Positions 25,626-33,511 of a DNA stretch of 64,000 nt are shown here, in pieces. The stretch lies in NCBI GenBank assembly GCA_022573285.1, contig JACZUF010000002.1:62001-126000 (forward strand), written 5' to 3'. Each line of letters opens with the position of its first letter. Positions within the stretch are counted from its first letter, which is position 1. Under the pieces are notes generated by a model, which did no database searches, was not told the DNA's origin, and saw only the letters and a list, made by a program, of their open reading frames with translations. Both the position numbers and the translations under genes were made by a program. This DNA comes from Chloroflexota bacterium (lineage in GTDB: Bacteria; Chloroflexota; Dehalococcoidia; Lucifugimonadales; UBA3495).

Positions 25626-26099
25626 CTAACCACCACCCATGGACACGACCTCGTCGAATTCCTCTTTGGTCACCGGTTGGATCGACAGCCGCATCCCCTT
25701 CCGGACCAACTGCATGTCCTTCAACTTGGGGTTGGCCTTGATCTCATCCAGGGTGACGGGCCGGGCCAAAGCGCGTTCTCCCTTGATATCGACCATGGAC
25801 CAGATGGGGTTTTCCTGGGTGGCCTTGGGGTCGTAGTGGTCGTCGTTGGGGTCCAGACCGTGGAAGTCGGGATACCCTTCTCTGACGACGCTGGCGATGC
25901 CCACCACCGACATGGGTTTAACGGCGCTGTGGTAGAAGAGGATGCCGTCGCCCACCTTCATGTCGTCGCGCATGGAGTTCCGGGCCTGGTAGTTGCGGAC
26001 ACCGTCCCACTCGGCCCAACCGTCCGGCTCGTTCATCAGGTCGGTGAAGGAATAGGCGTTGGGCTCGGACTTGAGGAGCCAATAACGTTTCTCGGCCAT
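25626..26099 (-). CDS. EVE domain-containing protein
   Basis: A 157-residue single-domain protein of the EVE (PUA-like, YTH-related) fold. Seen: YWLLKSEPNAYSFTDL at the N-terminus, WDGVRNYQARNSMRDDMKVGDGILFYHS (about residues 31-58), and the terminal MRLSIQPVTKEEFDEVVSM. EVE domains bind modified bases in DNA or RNA; stand-alone members are common and some accompany restriction or toxin systems, but here it follows the acyl-CoA ligase gene by 34 bases on the same strand. The start is supported by CAGGAG. Length is typical. Confidence 0.9.
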   Translation of the reverse strand: MAEKRYWLLKSEPNAYSFTDLMNEPDGWAEWDGVRNYQARNSMRDDMKVGDGILFYHSAVKPMSVVGIASVVREGYPDFHGLDPNDDHYDPKATQENPIWSMVDIKGERALARPVTLDEIKANPKLKDMQLVRKGMRLSIQPVTKEEFDEVVSMGGG

Positions 26100-26133
26100 C
26101 GTCGCTCCTGGTAGGTAGCTGAAAGCTGATTGC

Positions 26134-27762
26134 TCAGCGTAGCTTTATCCCCGCCGCTTCCCGGTCGAAACAGCCCTCGACCAGGTCTTCGCGCTCCTGG
26201 CGGAGGACGTCCTTCCGGACCCGCAGGCTTGGGGTGCGGGGCAGCTCGTCCCGGATCTCCCAGTAGCGGGGGACCTTGAAATTGGCCAGATTTTCGGCGC
26301 ACCAATGGACCAGTTCCTCCGGGTCCAGTGCCGCCCCTTCCCGGGGCGTGACGTAGGCCTTGACCTCGTCCTCGCCCAGTTCCGAGGGCACGGCCAGGAC
26401 CGCGCAGTCCAGCACGTTGGGATTTCGTTTGATGACGTTCTCCACCTCCTGGGACGAGATGTTCTCCCCCCGGCGGCGGATGATGTCTTTTTTCCGGTCC
26501 ACGAAATACAAGAACCCGTCGGCGTCCACCCAGCCCAGGTCGCCGGTGAAGAGCCAGCCGTCCCGCAGGGTCTCTTTGTTCTGCTCGTCGTTGCGCCAGT
26601 AGCCGGGCATTATGGCCGGGTTGTTGATGGTGATCTCCCCCACGGTGTCCACGCCCACCGGCTCGCCGGTCACCTGGTCGGCGATGCGAACCTGGTTCTC
26701 GAACCCCTCAGACGGGTGCTGGCGCGGCCCTCCTGAAGACCCGGCGCGCCGGTCTTCTCCAATGCGCTCGATGGTGCCGAAGCAGGTCTCGGTCATGCCG
26801 AAGCCGACGATTATGTCCGTGGCGAACCGCTCTTGGAATTCCGCCAGGAACTCAGGTGGGAAGGACGGCGAGCCGTAGAACAACCGGACGGTGTTGTCCT
26901 TGTCGTCGGGCGACGGGGTGTTCTTGGCCAGGACCGGCATCATCATGCCGATGAAGTTCACGATCGTGGCCTTGGCCTCCCGCACCTGGCCCCAGAAACG
27001 GGACGCGCTGAAGCGGTCGGCCACCACCAGGGTGGCGCCGGCGGCCAGGGCCCCCATGGTCGAGTAGTACTGGATGTTGGCGTGGTAATAGGGCAGGCAG
27101 GTGAAGAACCGGTCATCGGGCGTGGCCTGGGTCCAGTGGGCGAATCCCTGTCCGGCGGCCACGTACATCAGGTGGGTCACCTGGACTCCCTTGGGGTTGC
27201 CGGTGGTGCCGGAGGTGTAGACCAGCATGGAGATGTCTTGGGGAGAGACCTCGGGCAGGGATGCCAGAGGCACAGCCTCGGTGTGGGCTTCGCCGAAGTC
27301 GGTCCAATCCTTGAAGCTTCTGGACGGGGAGTTCGACTCTCCCCCGTCTCTAAGGAGCCGGACCGTGATGCTGGGCGCCAGGTCCGCAGCCGCCCCGGCC
27401 ACCTCAACCAGCGATGAATCGCTGACCAGGCCCTTGGCCTCGGCGTTGTTGAAGATGTAGGCCGTTTCGTCCCGTTTGTAGGCGGTGTTCACCGGGACGG
27501 CGATGGCGCCGATGAGGGACAGGCCGAACCAGGAGTAGACGTACTCGATGCAGTTGGGCAGGAACAAGCACACCCGGTCGCCCTTCTCGATGCCCAACCC
27601 GGAGAACATGGCGGACGCCTTCAAGACGCCGTCGTAGAATTCTTGATACGTCCGGCTCTGACCGCCGATCTCGATGAAGGTCTTGCCGGGATCACGGGCC
27701 ACCGCCTGTTCGAGGAACCGGCCCAGGGACATCTCCCAAGCCTTTCTTGTGTCGGTCGGCAT
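26134..27762 (-). CDS. AMP-forming acyl-CoA synthetase (CaiC/fatty-acyl ligase-like)
   Basis: A 542-residue ANL-superfamily ligase that activates a carboxylic acid to its CoA thioester through an acyl-adenylate. Seen: the P-loop-like MLVYTSGTTGNPKGVQVTH (about residues 180-200), the GFGMTETCFG motif (about 325), and the hinge region GWLFTGDLGWVDADGF ... DRKKDIIRRRGENISSQEVE (about 410-450). The adenylation-half lysine near the C-terminus, normally in PSGKI, is replaced: the sequence reads RTPSLRVRKD, so Lys becomes Arg. This may slow adenylation or mark a subfamily. Divergent from the DUF35/thiolase pair, which suggests a shared acyl-CoA pathway. Confidence 0.88.
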   Translation of the reverse strand: MPTDTRKAWEMSLGRFLEQAVARDPGKTFIEIGGQSRTYQEFYDGVLKASAMFSGLGIEKGDRVCLFLPNCIEYVYSWFGLSLIGAIAVPVNTAYKRDETAYIFNNAEAKGLVSDSSLVEVAGAAADLAPSITVRLLRDGGESNSPSRSFKDWTDFGEAHTEAVPLASLPEVSPQDISMLVYTSGTTGNPKGVQVTHLMYVAAGQGFAHWTQATPDDRFFTCLPYYHANIQYYSTMGALAAGATLVVADRFSASRFWGQVREAKATIVNFIGMMMPVLAKNTPSPDDKDNTVRLFYGSPSFPPEFLAEFQERFATDIIVGFGMTETCFGTIERIGEDRRAGSSGGPRQHPSEGFENQVRIADQVTGEPVGVDTVGEITINNPAIMPGYWRNDEQNKETLRDGWLFTGDLGWVDADGFLYFVDRKKDIIRRRGENISSQEVENVIKRNPNVLDCAVLAVPSELGEDEVKAYVTPREGAALDPEELVHWCAENLANFKVPRYWEIRDELPRTPSLRVRKDVLRQEREDLVEGCFDREAAGIKLR

Positions 27763-27864
27763 AGACTGGAATACCCCATGAAAAATCGGCGTTGCCAGCC
27801 CGCCTGGCCGGGTCGGCGGGCGAACTCAAACTACCATGTGGCGCATGGCGGGTCAATGGGCCTG

Positions 27865-27870
27865 TATAAT
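27865..27870 (+). promoter_or_regulatory. -10 element of a probably leaderless mRNA
   Basis: A perfect TATAAT lies exactly 7 bases before the ATG of the DUF35 gene, so transcription should start at or next to the start codon. No Shine-Dalgarno and no clear -35 element are visible. The same geometry recurs at 35628. Confidence 0.5.
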
Positions 27871-27877
27871 GCCCGAT

Positions 27878-28318
27878 ATGCCTGATACAGACCCGCCGGT
27901 GTCCCCGGTTTCGGTCGATCCCAACCGGCTCAAGCTAACCAACGACGACGCGTCTAAAGGTCCGCTAGGAGGCACCCTGATTGGATTCCGATGCCGGGAG
28001 TGCGGCGCCTCGGTGTTCGGCGCCGCCATCTTCTGCCAGTCGTGCACGTCCACCGACTTGGAGCCGGTGGACCTTGGGACCAAGGGCACCCTATTCAGCT
28101 TCACCATCGTCAGGATCCCGCCCGCCGGCTGGCCCGGCCCGGTACCCTACGTCTTGGGCCAGGTGGAGCTCCCCCAGGGGCCGCAGGTGCTGGCGGAGGT
28201 CATCGACTGCGAACATGACGACCTCAAGATAGGCATGGCGGTGGAGATGACGCTCCAGGCGGTGCCGGCCGAGAACGGCGGACCGGACAAGGCAGTCTAC
28301 AAGTGGCGTCCGGCCTAG
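27878..28318 (+). CDS. DUF35 Zn-ribbon/OB-fold protein (thiolase partner)
   Basis: A 146-residue protein of the DUF35 group. An N-terminal zinc ribbon (FRCRECGASVFGAAIFCQSC, C-x2-C pairs about 15 apart) leads into an OB fold (KGTLFSFTIVRIPPAGWPGPVPYVLGQVEL). DUF35 proteins bind SCP-x/HMG-CoA-synthase-type thiolases and supply a CoA-binding or channelling role; the thiolase gene follows after 40 bases. I chose ATG 27878 over an upstream frame start because the -10 at 27865 would leave the latter untranscribed. Confidence 0.88.
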   Translation: MPDTDPPVSPVSVDPNRLKLTNDDASKGPLGGTLIGFRCRECGASVFGAAIFCQSCTSTDLEPVDLGTKGTLFSFTIVRIPPAGWPGPVPYVLGQVELPQGPQVLAEVIDCEHDDLKIGMAVEMTLQAVPAENGGPDKAVYKWRPA

Positions 28319-28358
28319 TCAGCCTGCGTATCCACCCGCGCATCCAGGAGAAGAACCC

Positions 28359-29516
28359 GTGGACCAGATAAAACCGGGCCGGGAAGTCATGGTGGTGGGC
28401 GTGGGCCTGCACCCCTTCGGCCGCTTCCCCGACAAGGACCTGAGCGCCCTGGCCATCGAGGCGGTGGTGCCGGCCCTGAAGGACGCCGGAGTCAAGTGGA
28501 AGGACATCGCCATCGCCTACTTCGGCCACGTCTATTACCAGGGCATGTCGGTGGGCGAGACCACCCTGTCCAAGCTGGGCCTGACCGGGGTGCCCATCGT
28601 TAACGTGGAGAACGCCTGCTCCAGCGGCTCAACGGCGTTCTGGCAGGCTTATTGGGGCATCACCACCGGTCTCTATGAGATGGCCCTGGCCTTCGGCGCG
28701 GAGAAGGTCCCCCGTGGGCCGGTGACGGTGACCCCGGAGGACAGCCCGGAGCGGTACATCGGCGGCGACCACATGATGGCCGGGTATGCCCTGCGGAGCA
28801 AACGCTACATGGAAGAGACCGGCGCCCCCGCCACGGCCCTGGCCCAAGTGTCGGTGAAGGCCCGGCAGAACGGCGCGCTGAACCCCTACGCCCACCGCAA
28901 GGACACCTACACCATCGAAGAAGTGCTGAATTCGCGCATGATCGCCGACCCGCTGACCCTGTTCCAGTGCTGCCCCACCAGCGAGGGCGGCGCGGCGGCG
29001 GTGCTTTGCGCCCGCGAGTCCCTGGCCCATTACGGCATCGACGAAAGCCGGGCGGTGTCCATCGCCGCAGCGGTGTTGACCTCTGGCGATTACAACGGAC
29101 GGGGCGCCGACCACTCGGCATTCAGCCCCTACCGCACCGAGCCGGCGGCGCTCCAGGCCTACGAGATGAGCGGCCTGGGACCGGAGGACGTTGACTTGGT
29201 CCAAGTCCATGACGCGGCCACCATCGGCGAGCTGCAGCAGATCGAGGCCCTGCACCTGCTGCCCTTCGGCGAGGCCTGGCAGGGGACGGTGGAGGGGCGG
29301 ACCGCGCTCACCGGGGACATCCCCGTCAATACCGACGGCGGGCTGCTGGCCATGGGCCATCCCTTCGGGGCCTCCGGCATCCGCATGATCCATGAAACGG
29401 TGACCCAACTGCGCGGCGAGGCCGGCCCCAGGCAGGTGCCCAACGCCAGAGTGGGAGTGGCCCAATGCTCCGGCGCCGGAGACGTCACGACGGTCCATAT
29501 CCTGAAGAAAGGGTAG
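28359..29516 (+). CDS. SCP-x/lipid-transfer-type thiolase
   Basis: A 385-residue thiolase-fold enzyme of the SCP-x (sterol carrier protein X) type, cleaving or condensing acyl-CoA. Seen: nucleophile Cys87 in VENACSSGSTAFWQ, the HDAATIGE motif typical of this subgroup in place of the classical NEAFA, GGLLAMGHPFGASGIRMIHE with the catalytic histidine, and the C-terminal VAQCSGAGD, a variant of CxGxG with the second cysteine. The start is GTG with CAGGAG upstream. It pairs with the preceding DUF35 gene and with the divergent acyl-CoA ligase to give an acyl activation and thiolysis module. Confidence 0.9.
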   Translation: MDQIKPGREVMVVGVGLHPFGRFPDKDLSALAIEAVVPALKDAGVKWKDIAIAYFGHVYYQGMSVGETTLSKLGLTGVPIVNVENACSSGSTAFWQAYWGITTGLYEMALAFGAEKVPRGPVTVTPEDSPERYIGGDHMMAGYALRSKRYMEETGAPATALAQVSVKARQNGALNPYAHRKDTYTIEEVLNSRMIADPLTLFQCCPTSEGGAAAVLCARESLAHYGIDESRAVSIAAAVLTSGDYNGRGADHSAFSPYRTEPAALQAYEMSGLGPEDVDLVQVHDAATIGELQQIEALHLLPFGEAWQGTVEGRTALTGDIPVNTDGGLLAMGHPFGASGIRMIHETVTQLRGEAGPRQVPNARVGVAQCSGAGDVTTVHILKKG

Positions 29517-29535
29517 AAGCCATCAGCCTTCAGCG

Positions 29536-29601
29536 GTCAGTCCCGATTCCATCGGGAAAATGGACTGACAGCCGAAGGTCCTCGATGGAATCGGGACTAA
29601 C
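29536..29601. repeat. Inverted repeat around AGTCCCGATTCCATCG
   Basis: Two arms, AGTCCCGATTCCATCG and its reverse complement, separated by about 30 bases directly before a small gene. The core CCCGATTCCATCGGG also lies inside two of the GTAGGGGCA palindromes (6858 and 44235). It could form a large hairpin in the 5' leader. Confidence 0.7.
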
Positions 29602-29892
29602 ATGCCCTCTTACGTCGTATTGGCCGCCATGAAAGGCAGGTTTGTCTCGGAACAGGGACACACCTACGACAACTTTCAGATGCTGGGGTACTCGGACGGC
29701 GCGGACCCCATGGCCGCCGTTTCCGCTTTCTTCGACCAGCCCCCCTACCCCATCCAATGGGGAGACGTCGAGTACCTCTGGGCCGAACGCCTAGCCGACG
29801 ACCCCAACAACGCCCACCACGGCGACTACGAACGCATCTACGTGGAAACCCTCCGGGCGCGGTGGGAGGCGGGGGGAGAGGCGACGAAGTAA
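29602..29892 (+). CDS. Small conserved-looking protein, unknown
   Basis: A 96-residue soluble acidic protein (MPSYVVLAAMKGRF ... NFQMLGYSDGADPMAAVSAFFD ... YERIYVETLRARWEAGG) with no motif that I recognise. Support for a real gene comes from a decayed second copy of its 3' half at 31137-31262, where the reading frame is interrupted by two stops, implying that this copy is the maintained one. There is no strong ribosome site; the inverted repeat at 29536-29601 lies just upstream. The thiolase ends about 85 bases before it on the same strand. Confidence 0.6.
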   Translation: MPSYVVLAAMKGRFVSEQGHTYDNFQMLGYSDGADPMAAVSAFFDQPPYPIQWGDVEYLWAERLADDPNNAHHGDYERIYVETLRARWEAGGEATK

Positions 29893-30075
29893 TTCTGGAC
29901 GGGGGTAAGATCGATTACAATGCCAAACACCGCTGGGACATAATCCGAGCGCGTGTATCTCAAGGGCATTGCTTAACGGCTTCGGGACGGGTTCGAATAC
30001 TTGACTGCAGCGGGAGTTTTGAAAAGACAATTGGTCATTTGTGGCCATGATATACTCCGGTTACGGGGTGCTACT

Positions 30076-30660
30076 ATGCTGCGAGTTGAAGACGTCGCCC
30101 GATATTTTTTGGTGAACCAGGACACCGAGCACGGTGAGCCAATTAGTCACCTGAAAATCCAGAAACTCTGCTATTACGCACAGGGAATTGCTCTGGCTTT
30201 ATTGGAAAAGCCTCTATTTTTTGACGACATCGAGCATTGGAAACACGGCCCCGTCGTGCCGACCTTGTATCGAACCTACCGGTCTTACGGAGATGACCCG
30301 ATTCCTCCACCGGAAGACCTTGATACTCGGTTATATGACCAAGAGACGGTTGGCTTGTTAGATAGGGTTTACCAACTTTACGGCCAGGAAACAGCTTGGG
30401 AGCTTCGTAACAAGACTCACCAGGAAGCCCCTTGGATAAATACCCCTGACGGATGCCCGATTACCCACCAAGAGATTCGCATCTATTTTCAGTCATTGCC
30501 CTTTCTCTTCGAGGACTTCGGAGAGCCCGATCTTGAGGCTTTAAAACGATTCCCTGAGAATCCACAGGTAATGAAGGATCTCAAGAGGGGAATTGAGGCG
30601 TTCAATTCTGGCCAAATGGTTGAATGGGACGACGTCAAAAAGGAACTTGGCATTCAGTGA
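30076..30660 (+). CDS. Panacea/SocA-type (DUF4065) antitoxin
   Basis: A 194-residue protein with the Panacea (DUF4065, SocA-like) fold, found in phage GepA proteins and as the antitoxin half of many toxin-antitoxin pairs. Seen: the core ISHLKIQKLCYYAQGIALAL (about residues 23-42), PLFFDDIEHWKHGPVVPTLY (about 46-65), and a helical C-terminal extension ending ELGIQ. I start at ATG 30076 rather than the longer frame at 30001. A TATACT -10 element lies at 30049-30054. Its stop overlaps the start of the next gene as GTGA, the classical toxin-antitoxin arrangement. Base composition is lower in G+C than the surroundings, which suggests acquisition. Confidence 0.85.
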   Translation: MLRVEDVARYFLVNQDTEHGEPISHLKIQKLCYYAQGIALALLEKPLFFDDIEHWKHGPVVPTLYRTYRSYGDDPIPPPEDLDTRLYDQETVGLLDRVYQLYGQETAWELRNKTHQEAPWINTPDGCPITHQEIRIYFQSLPFLFEDFGEPDLEALKRFPENPQVMKDLKRGIEAFNSGQMVEWDDVKKELGIQ

Positions 30661-30950
30661 AAGTCCTAGTTCCTGAGTTTATTAAAGATATTGCACGAGA
30701 ATGGAGCCCCATCGACCAAGGACGAGTCGGTGGGGTTTTTGCATGGCTATCGGATGACGATTGGCGACGCGAGAACCGTGTGGACTGGATGCTCAGTCAG
30801 ACTCAAAAAGAAGAGATGGAACTTCCTGTGAACGAAACTGTTTGGGCTGTTGCCCATGCTCGTGTCGCAGTTGCATTTCTCGAAACCGGTGATGCGGTTG
30901 CGGTAGTCTATATCAATCGCCGATCAGCCATGCACCCCGGTTGGCTCTGA
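30657..30950 (+). CDS. Putative toxin of the Panacea pair, unrecognised family
   Basis: A 97-residue protein starting at GTG 30657, overlapping the antitoxin stop by 4 bases (translational coupling). Sequence features: N-terminal VKVLVPEFIKDIAREW, a tryptophan-rich middle (WLSDDDWRRENRVDWML) and a hydrophobic C-terminal strand pair (VAHARVAVAFLETGDAVAVVYINRRSA). It does not show RelE, Fic, Doc, PIN, MazF or ToxSAS motifs that I can recognise. The assignment as a toxin rests only on position and size next to a Panacea antitoxin. It is likely expressed from the antitoxin promoter. Confidence 0.6.
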   Translation: MKVLVPEFIKDIAREWSPIDQGRVGGVFAWLSDDDWRRENRVDWMLSQTQKEEMELPVNETVWAVAHARVAVAFLETGDAVAVVYINRRSAMHPGWL

Positions 30951-31136
30951 GCCTCAAACTTGGCCTTGTACACCTGGAGGCCTTCTTGTTTACCCTGCTG
31001 CACAACTGCTGAGGCCATGTCGAGACACTACAGCCCATTTCCCACCCTTGGCAACCTCATCAAGACACGTGACACAGATCGATGAGCCTTTTCCTGAGGG
31101 ATGCTCCTAATATGGGCTCTTCAAGAGAAAATGGGC

Positions 31137-31262
31137 CACCCCCAGACCGAGCGCCTGGCCGACGACCCCAACAACGCCCATCATGGCGACTAGGAGCGAA
31201 TCTAGGTGGAGAACCTCCGGGCCCGGTGGGAGCCGGGCGGCGAAGCCCACTGCAAAACCTGA
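31137..31262 (+). pseudogene. Decayed copy of the 29602-29892 gene 3' half
   Basis: The sequence from CGAGCGCCTGGCCGACGACC through CGGTGGGAGCCGGG aligns with 29780-29880 over more than 90 bases, including the identical block CCGACGACCCCAACAACGCC. The tyrosine codon TAC becomes TAG twice, so the copy is broken. The Panacea pair lies between the two copies. The rest of the 30951-31325 gap shows nothing else. Confidence 0.8.
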
Positions 31263-31325
31263 CGCCTAATAGCTGAACGCTGAGAGCTGACGGCTTACGC
31301 CGTCTGGCGATGGAGGAACAAACAC

Positions 31326-32108
31326 ATGCCCTACGCAGATATCCCCGGCGGGCGCCTCTGGTTCAAGGATACGGGCGGCGACGGAACGCCGGTGGTCTTT
31401 CTCCACGCCGCATCGGGCACCTGCGATAGTTGGGTGTTCCAGGAACCGGTGTTCACCGAGGCGGACTACCGGTGCATCGCCTACGACCGGCGGAACTGGG
31501 GCCGGTCGGATTCGATGATCTCAGGGGCGGGACCAGGGTCGGCCAGCGACGACCTGGCGGCTTTGGCGGGCCATCTGGGGCTGGACCGGTTCCATCTGGT
31601 TTCAACTGCGGCTGGGGGAATAGTCGGACTGGACTTCGCCCTGGAATACCAGCAACGGGTAATCAGCCTGGTGGTCTCCAGCAGCTTCACCGGGGTCCAG
31701 GACCCGTCCTACATGGAGGTCCAGCACCGGCTGCGGCCGCCGGAGATTCAGGACTTGCCCATCGTTCTAAGGGAAGTGGGGCCGTCGTACCGGGCCGTCA
31801 ACCCGGAGGGCACGGCCCGTTGGCTGGAGATCGAGGAAAATAGTCGACACCAGATCAGCACCGAGGCGGCCCAGTCGCCCCGCAGCCCCATGACTTACGC
31901 CCGGCTGGCCACCATGAAAACGCCGGTGCTCATGCTGGCGGGCGAGGCGGACCTGCTCTCGCCGCCAGCCATGATGCGGTTGGTGGCCGAGCACATCCCG
32001 GATTGCCGGTTTGAGACCGTCCCCGAAGCCGGGCACGCTGCTTTCTGGGAGCAGCCAGAAATCTGGAACCGGCTGGTGCTGGAGTTCATCGGAGAGCATC
32101 GGGCGTAA
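31326..32108 (+). CDS. Alpha/beta-hydrolase-fold protein with nucleophile replaced
   Basis: A 260-residue alpha/beta-hydrolase fold protein. It shows the oxyanion strand PVVFLHAASGTCDSW, YDRRNWGRSD, the acid-turn GEADLLSPPAMM and the terminal histidine motif VPEAGHAAFWEQPE, so two triad members are present. The nucleophile elbow, normally GxSxG, reads LVSTAAGGIVGLD: alanine occupies the place of the catalytic serine. The DNA there is clear (ACT GCG GCT GGG). It is therefore either a non-hydrolytic family member (lyase-, sensor- or decarboxylase-like) or an inactivated enzyme. ATG 31326 follows GGAGG. Length is normal. Confidence 0.82.
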   Translation: MPYADIPGGRLWFKDTGGDGTPVVFLHAASGTCDSWVFQEPVFTEADYRCIAYDRRNWGRSDSMISGAGPGSASDDLAALAGHLGLDRFHLVSTAAGGIVGLDFALEYQQRVISLVVSSSFTGVQDPSYMEVQHRLRPPEIQDLPIVLREVGPSYRAVNPEGTARWLEIEENSRHQISTEAAQSPRSPMTYARLATMKTPVLMLAGEADLLSPPAMMRLVAEHIPDCRFETVPEAGHAAFWEQPEIWNRLVLEFIGEHRA

Positions 32109-32163
32109 GCCCCGGTTAAGGGGAATGCCACCGCTTCCTTATTACGACAACGCCTTTAGACAC

Positions 32164-32192
32164 GTAGGGGCACGGCAGTGCCGTGCCCCTAC
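32164..32192. repeat. GTAGGGGCACGG palindrome copy 2
   Basis: Arms GTAGGGGCACGGC and GCCGTGCCCCTAC with an AGT centre. Near-perfect 13-bp stem. Confidence 0.85.
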
Positions 32193-32457
32193 ACGCGTCG
32201 GTCGTTCCCCATGCCGCCCCCGTCTTTCCGGCGAAGGCCGGAATCCAGGAACTTAACCCCATCCTCACAGTCTCATAGCAAGCCTGTCACCCGCTCATGG
32301 TGAGCCCGTCGAACCATCCATTGCGCATCAGCCATGCTTCAGCGATGCCTCCTTCGACAAGTCCCCCGATGTCCCGATGTAATCGGGAGGGAGACTCTCG
32401 ACCTCCGGTCGGAGCTCAGGATGAGCGGTTTTGAAGGAGCCTTGACTCCGCGACCCC

Positions 32458-32572
32458 CGTCTTTCCGGCGAACGCCGGAATCCAGGAACTCCCGCTGGTC
32501 ATGACGAGCACACCGGCGAAGAAGGGTACTTTGGCGCAGCATCTCTGGGTTCCGGCTTCCGCCGGAACGACG
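32458..32572. repeat. 115-bp MITE-like element, copy 1
   Basis: The ends are inverted repeats of about 28 bp: CGTCTTTCCGGCGAACGCC at the left and GGCTTCCGCCGGAACGACG at the right, each end also palindromic in itself. The internal 58 bases are unrelated to those of copy 2 at 60769. A left-end half copy lies at 32222-32250. Confidence 0.75.
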
Positions 32573-32610
32573 GCGTGGAGAACCACGGTCACCAAACTGA
32601 CCTGAGACCC

Positions 32611-32639
32611 GTAGGGGCACGGCAATGCCGTGCCCCTAC
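32611..32639. repeat. GTAGGGGCACGG palindrome copy 3
   Basis: Arms GTAGGGGCACGGC and GCCGTGCCCCTAC with an AAT centre. It lies immediately past the end of the aldolase gene at 32664 and could end its transcript. Confidence 0.85.
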
Positions 32640-32663
32640 GTGCGGCAGCCATAGCCAAACAGA

Positions 32664-33446
32664 CTAAATATCTTTCGCGAAGTCTCTTAATTGGCCGAAG
32701 TCCGCCTTGAACCCCTCGGTCAGCGCGCGGCGGTCGGTGCCGTGAAGGATGAACCGGGCGCCCTGGGAGATCCAGTAGGTGGAGAGCTCCGGCGTCTGGT
32801 GGTGCACCAGCGTGGCGATGCCGTGGGCCTCGGACGTGTCGATGACCTTCTTGACCATGTCCTGGTACTCTTTGCGGTCGTATTGGTCGGGGATGCCCAG
32901 GGAGATGCTCATGTCGTTGGGGCCGACGAAGATGCCGTCGATGCCCGGCACCTGCAGCATCTTTTCTAAATTTTCGACGGCGGCCACGCTCTCGATGCCG
33001 ATGATGGCGATGCTGTTCTTGTTGCGCGCCTCCAAGTAAGCCTTGGAGGCGTCGCTGACGTGTTCCCCGGAATTGACCACCCGGCCGACGGCCTCGCCCT
33101 TGAGGGGACGCCACTTGGCCGCCGCCACCACCTCTTTAACCTGATCCACGGCCTCGCAGTAGGGGGCCAGCACGCCCTGGGCCCCGGCGTCCATGGCCAT
33201 GGTGACGTAGTGGGCATCGGGGATGGGAATGCGGACGATGGGGACCACTCCGCTGGTGTTCAGCATGATTAGAAAGTCGCCCAGCTCACCGCGGCTCCGG
33301 GGATTGTGCTCGGTGTCGATCACCACGTAGTCCAGGCCCACACTGTCCAGTATGGGCACCCACTTGGGGTTGCGGCTGATAGAGATCATGGTGCCGAACA
33401 CCCGGCCGCCGGATTTTAACGTCGCTTTCAGTTCTGCTCCGTTCAT
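32664..33446 (-). CDS. HpcH/HpaI aldolase
   Basis: A 260-residue class II pyruvate/2-oxoacid aldolase with the canonical motifs: VVIDTEHNPRSRGELGDF (barrel strand with D/E-H), VRIPIPDAHYVTMAMDAGAQGVLAPYCEA (arginine and the central GAxG turn), the metal-ligand glutamate in IIGIESVAAVENL and the second acidic ligand in GIFVGPNDMSISLGI. It resembles 2,4-dihydroxyhept-2-ene-1,7-dioate or 2-dehydro-3-deoxyglucarate aldolases. I start at the ATG at 33446 because CAGGAGGAG lies just before it. It is co-directional with the M20 peptidase gene upstream, but a palindromic repeat separates them. Confidence 0.9.
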   Translation of the reverse strand: MNGAELKATLKSGGRVFGTMISISRNPKWVPILDSVGLDYVVIDTEHNPRSRGELGDFLIMLNTSGVVPIVRIPIPDAHYVTMAMDAGAQGVLAPYCEAVDQVKEVVAAAKWRPLKGEAVGRVVNSGEHVSDASKAYLEARNKNSIAIIGIESVAAVENLEKMLQVPGIDGIFVGPNDMSISLGIPDQYDRKEYQDMVKKVIDTSEAHGIATLVHHQTPELSTYWISQGARFILHGTDRRALTEGFKADFGQLRDFAKDI

Positions 33447-33466
33447 CTTGTTCTCCTCCTGGATGC

Positions 33467-33495
33467 GTAGGGGCACGGCAATGCCGTGCCCCTAC
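33467..33495. repeat. GTAGGGGCACGG palindrome copy 4
   Basis: Arms GTAGGGGCACGGC and GCCGTGCCCCTAC, AAT centre. It lies between two co-directional genes (M20 peptidase and aldolase), so it must be in the transcript if they are co-transcribed. Confidence 0.85.
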
Positions 33496-33511
33496 GTTTA
33501 CACCGGTGCGA

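Larger units (their letters stand above)
32109..32663. other. Repeat-rich intergenic interval
   Basis: About 550 bases between convergent genes made almost wholly of short palindromic repeats: GTAGGGGCA palindromes (32164, 32611), a half copy (32222-32250) and a full copy (32458-32572) of a 115-bp inverted-repeat element, and a diverged GTGAGCCCGTCGAACC-type repeat (about 32296-32430). No gene is seen. Confidence 0.8.
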
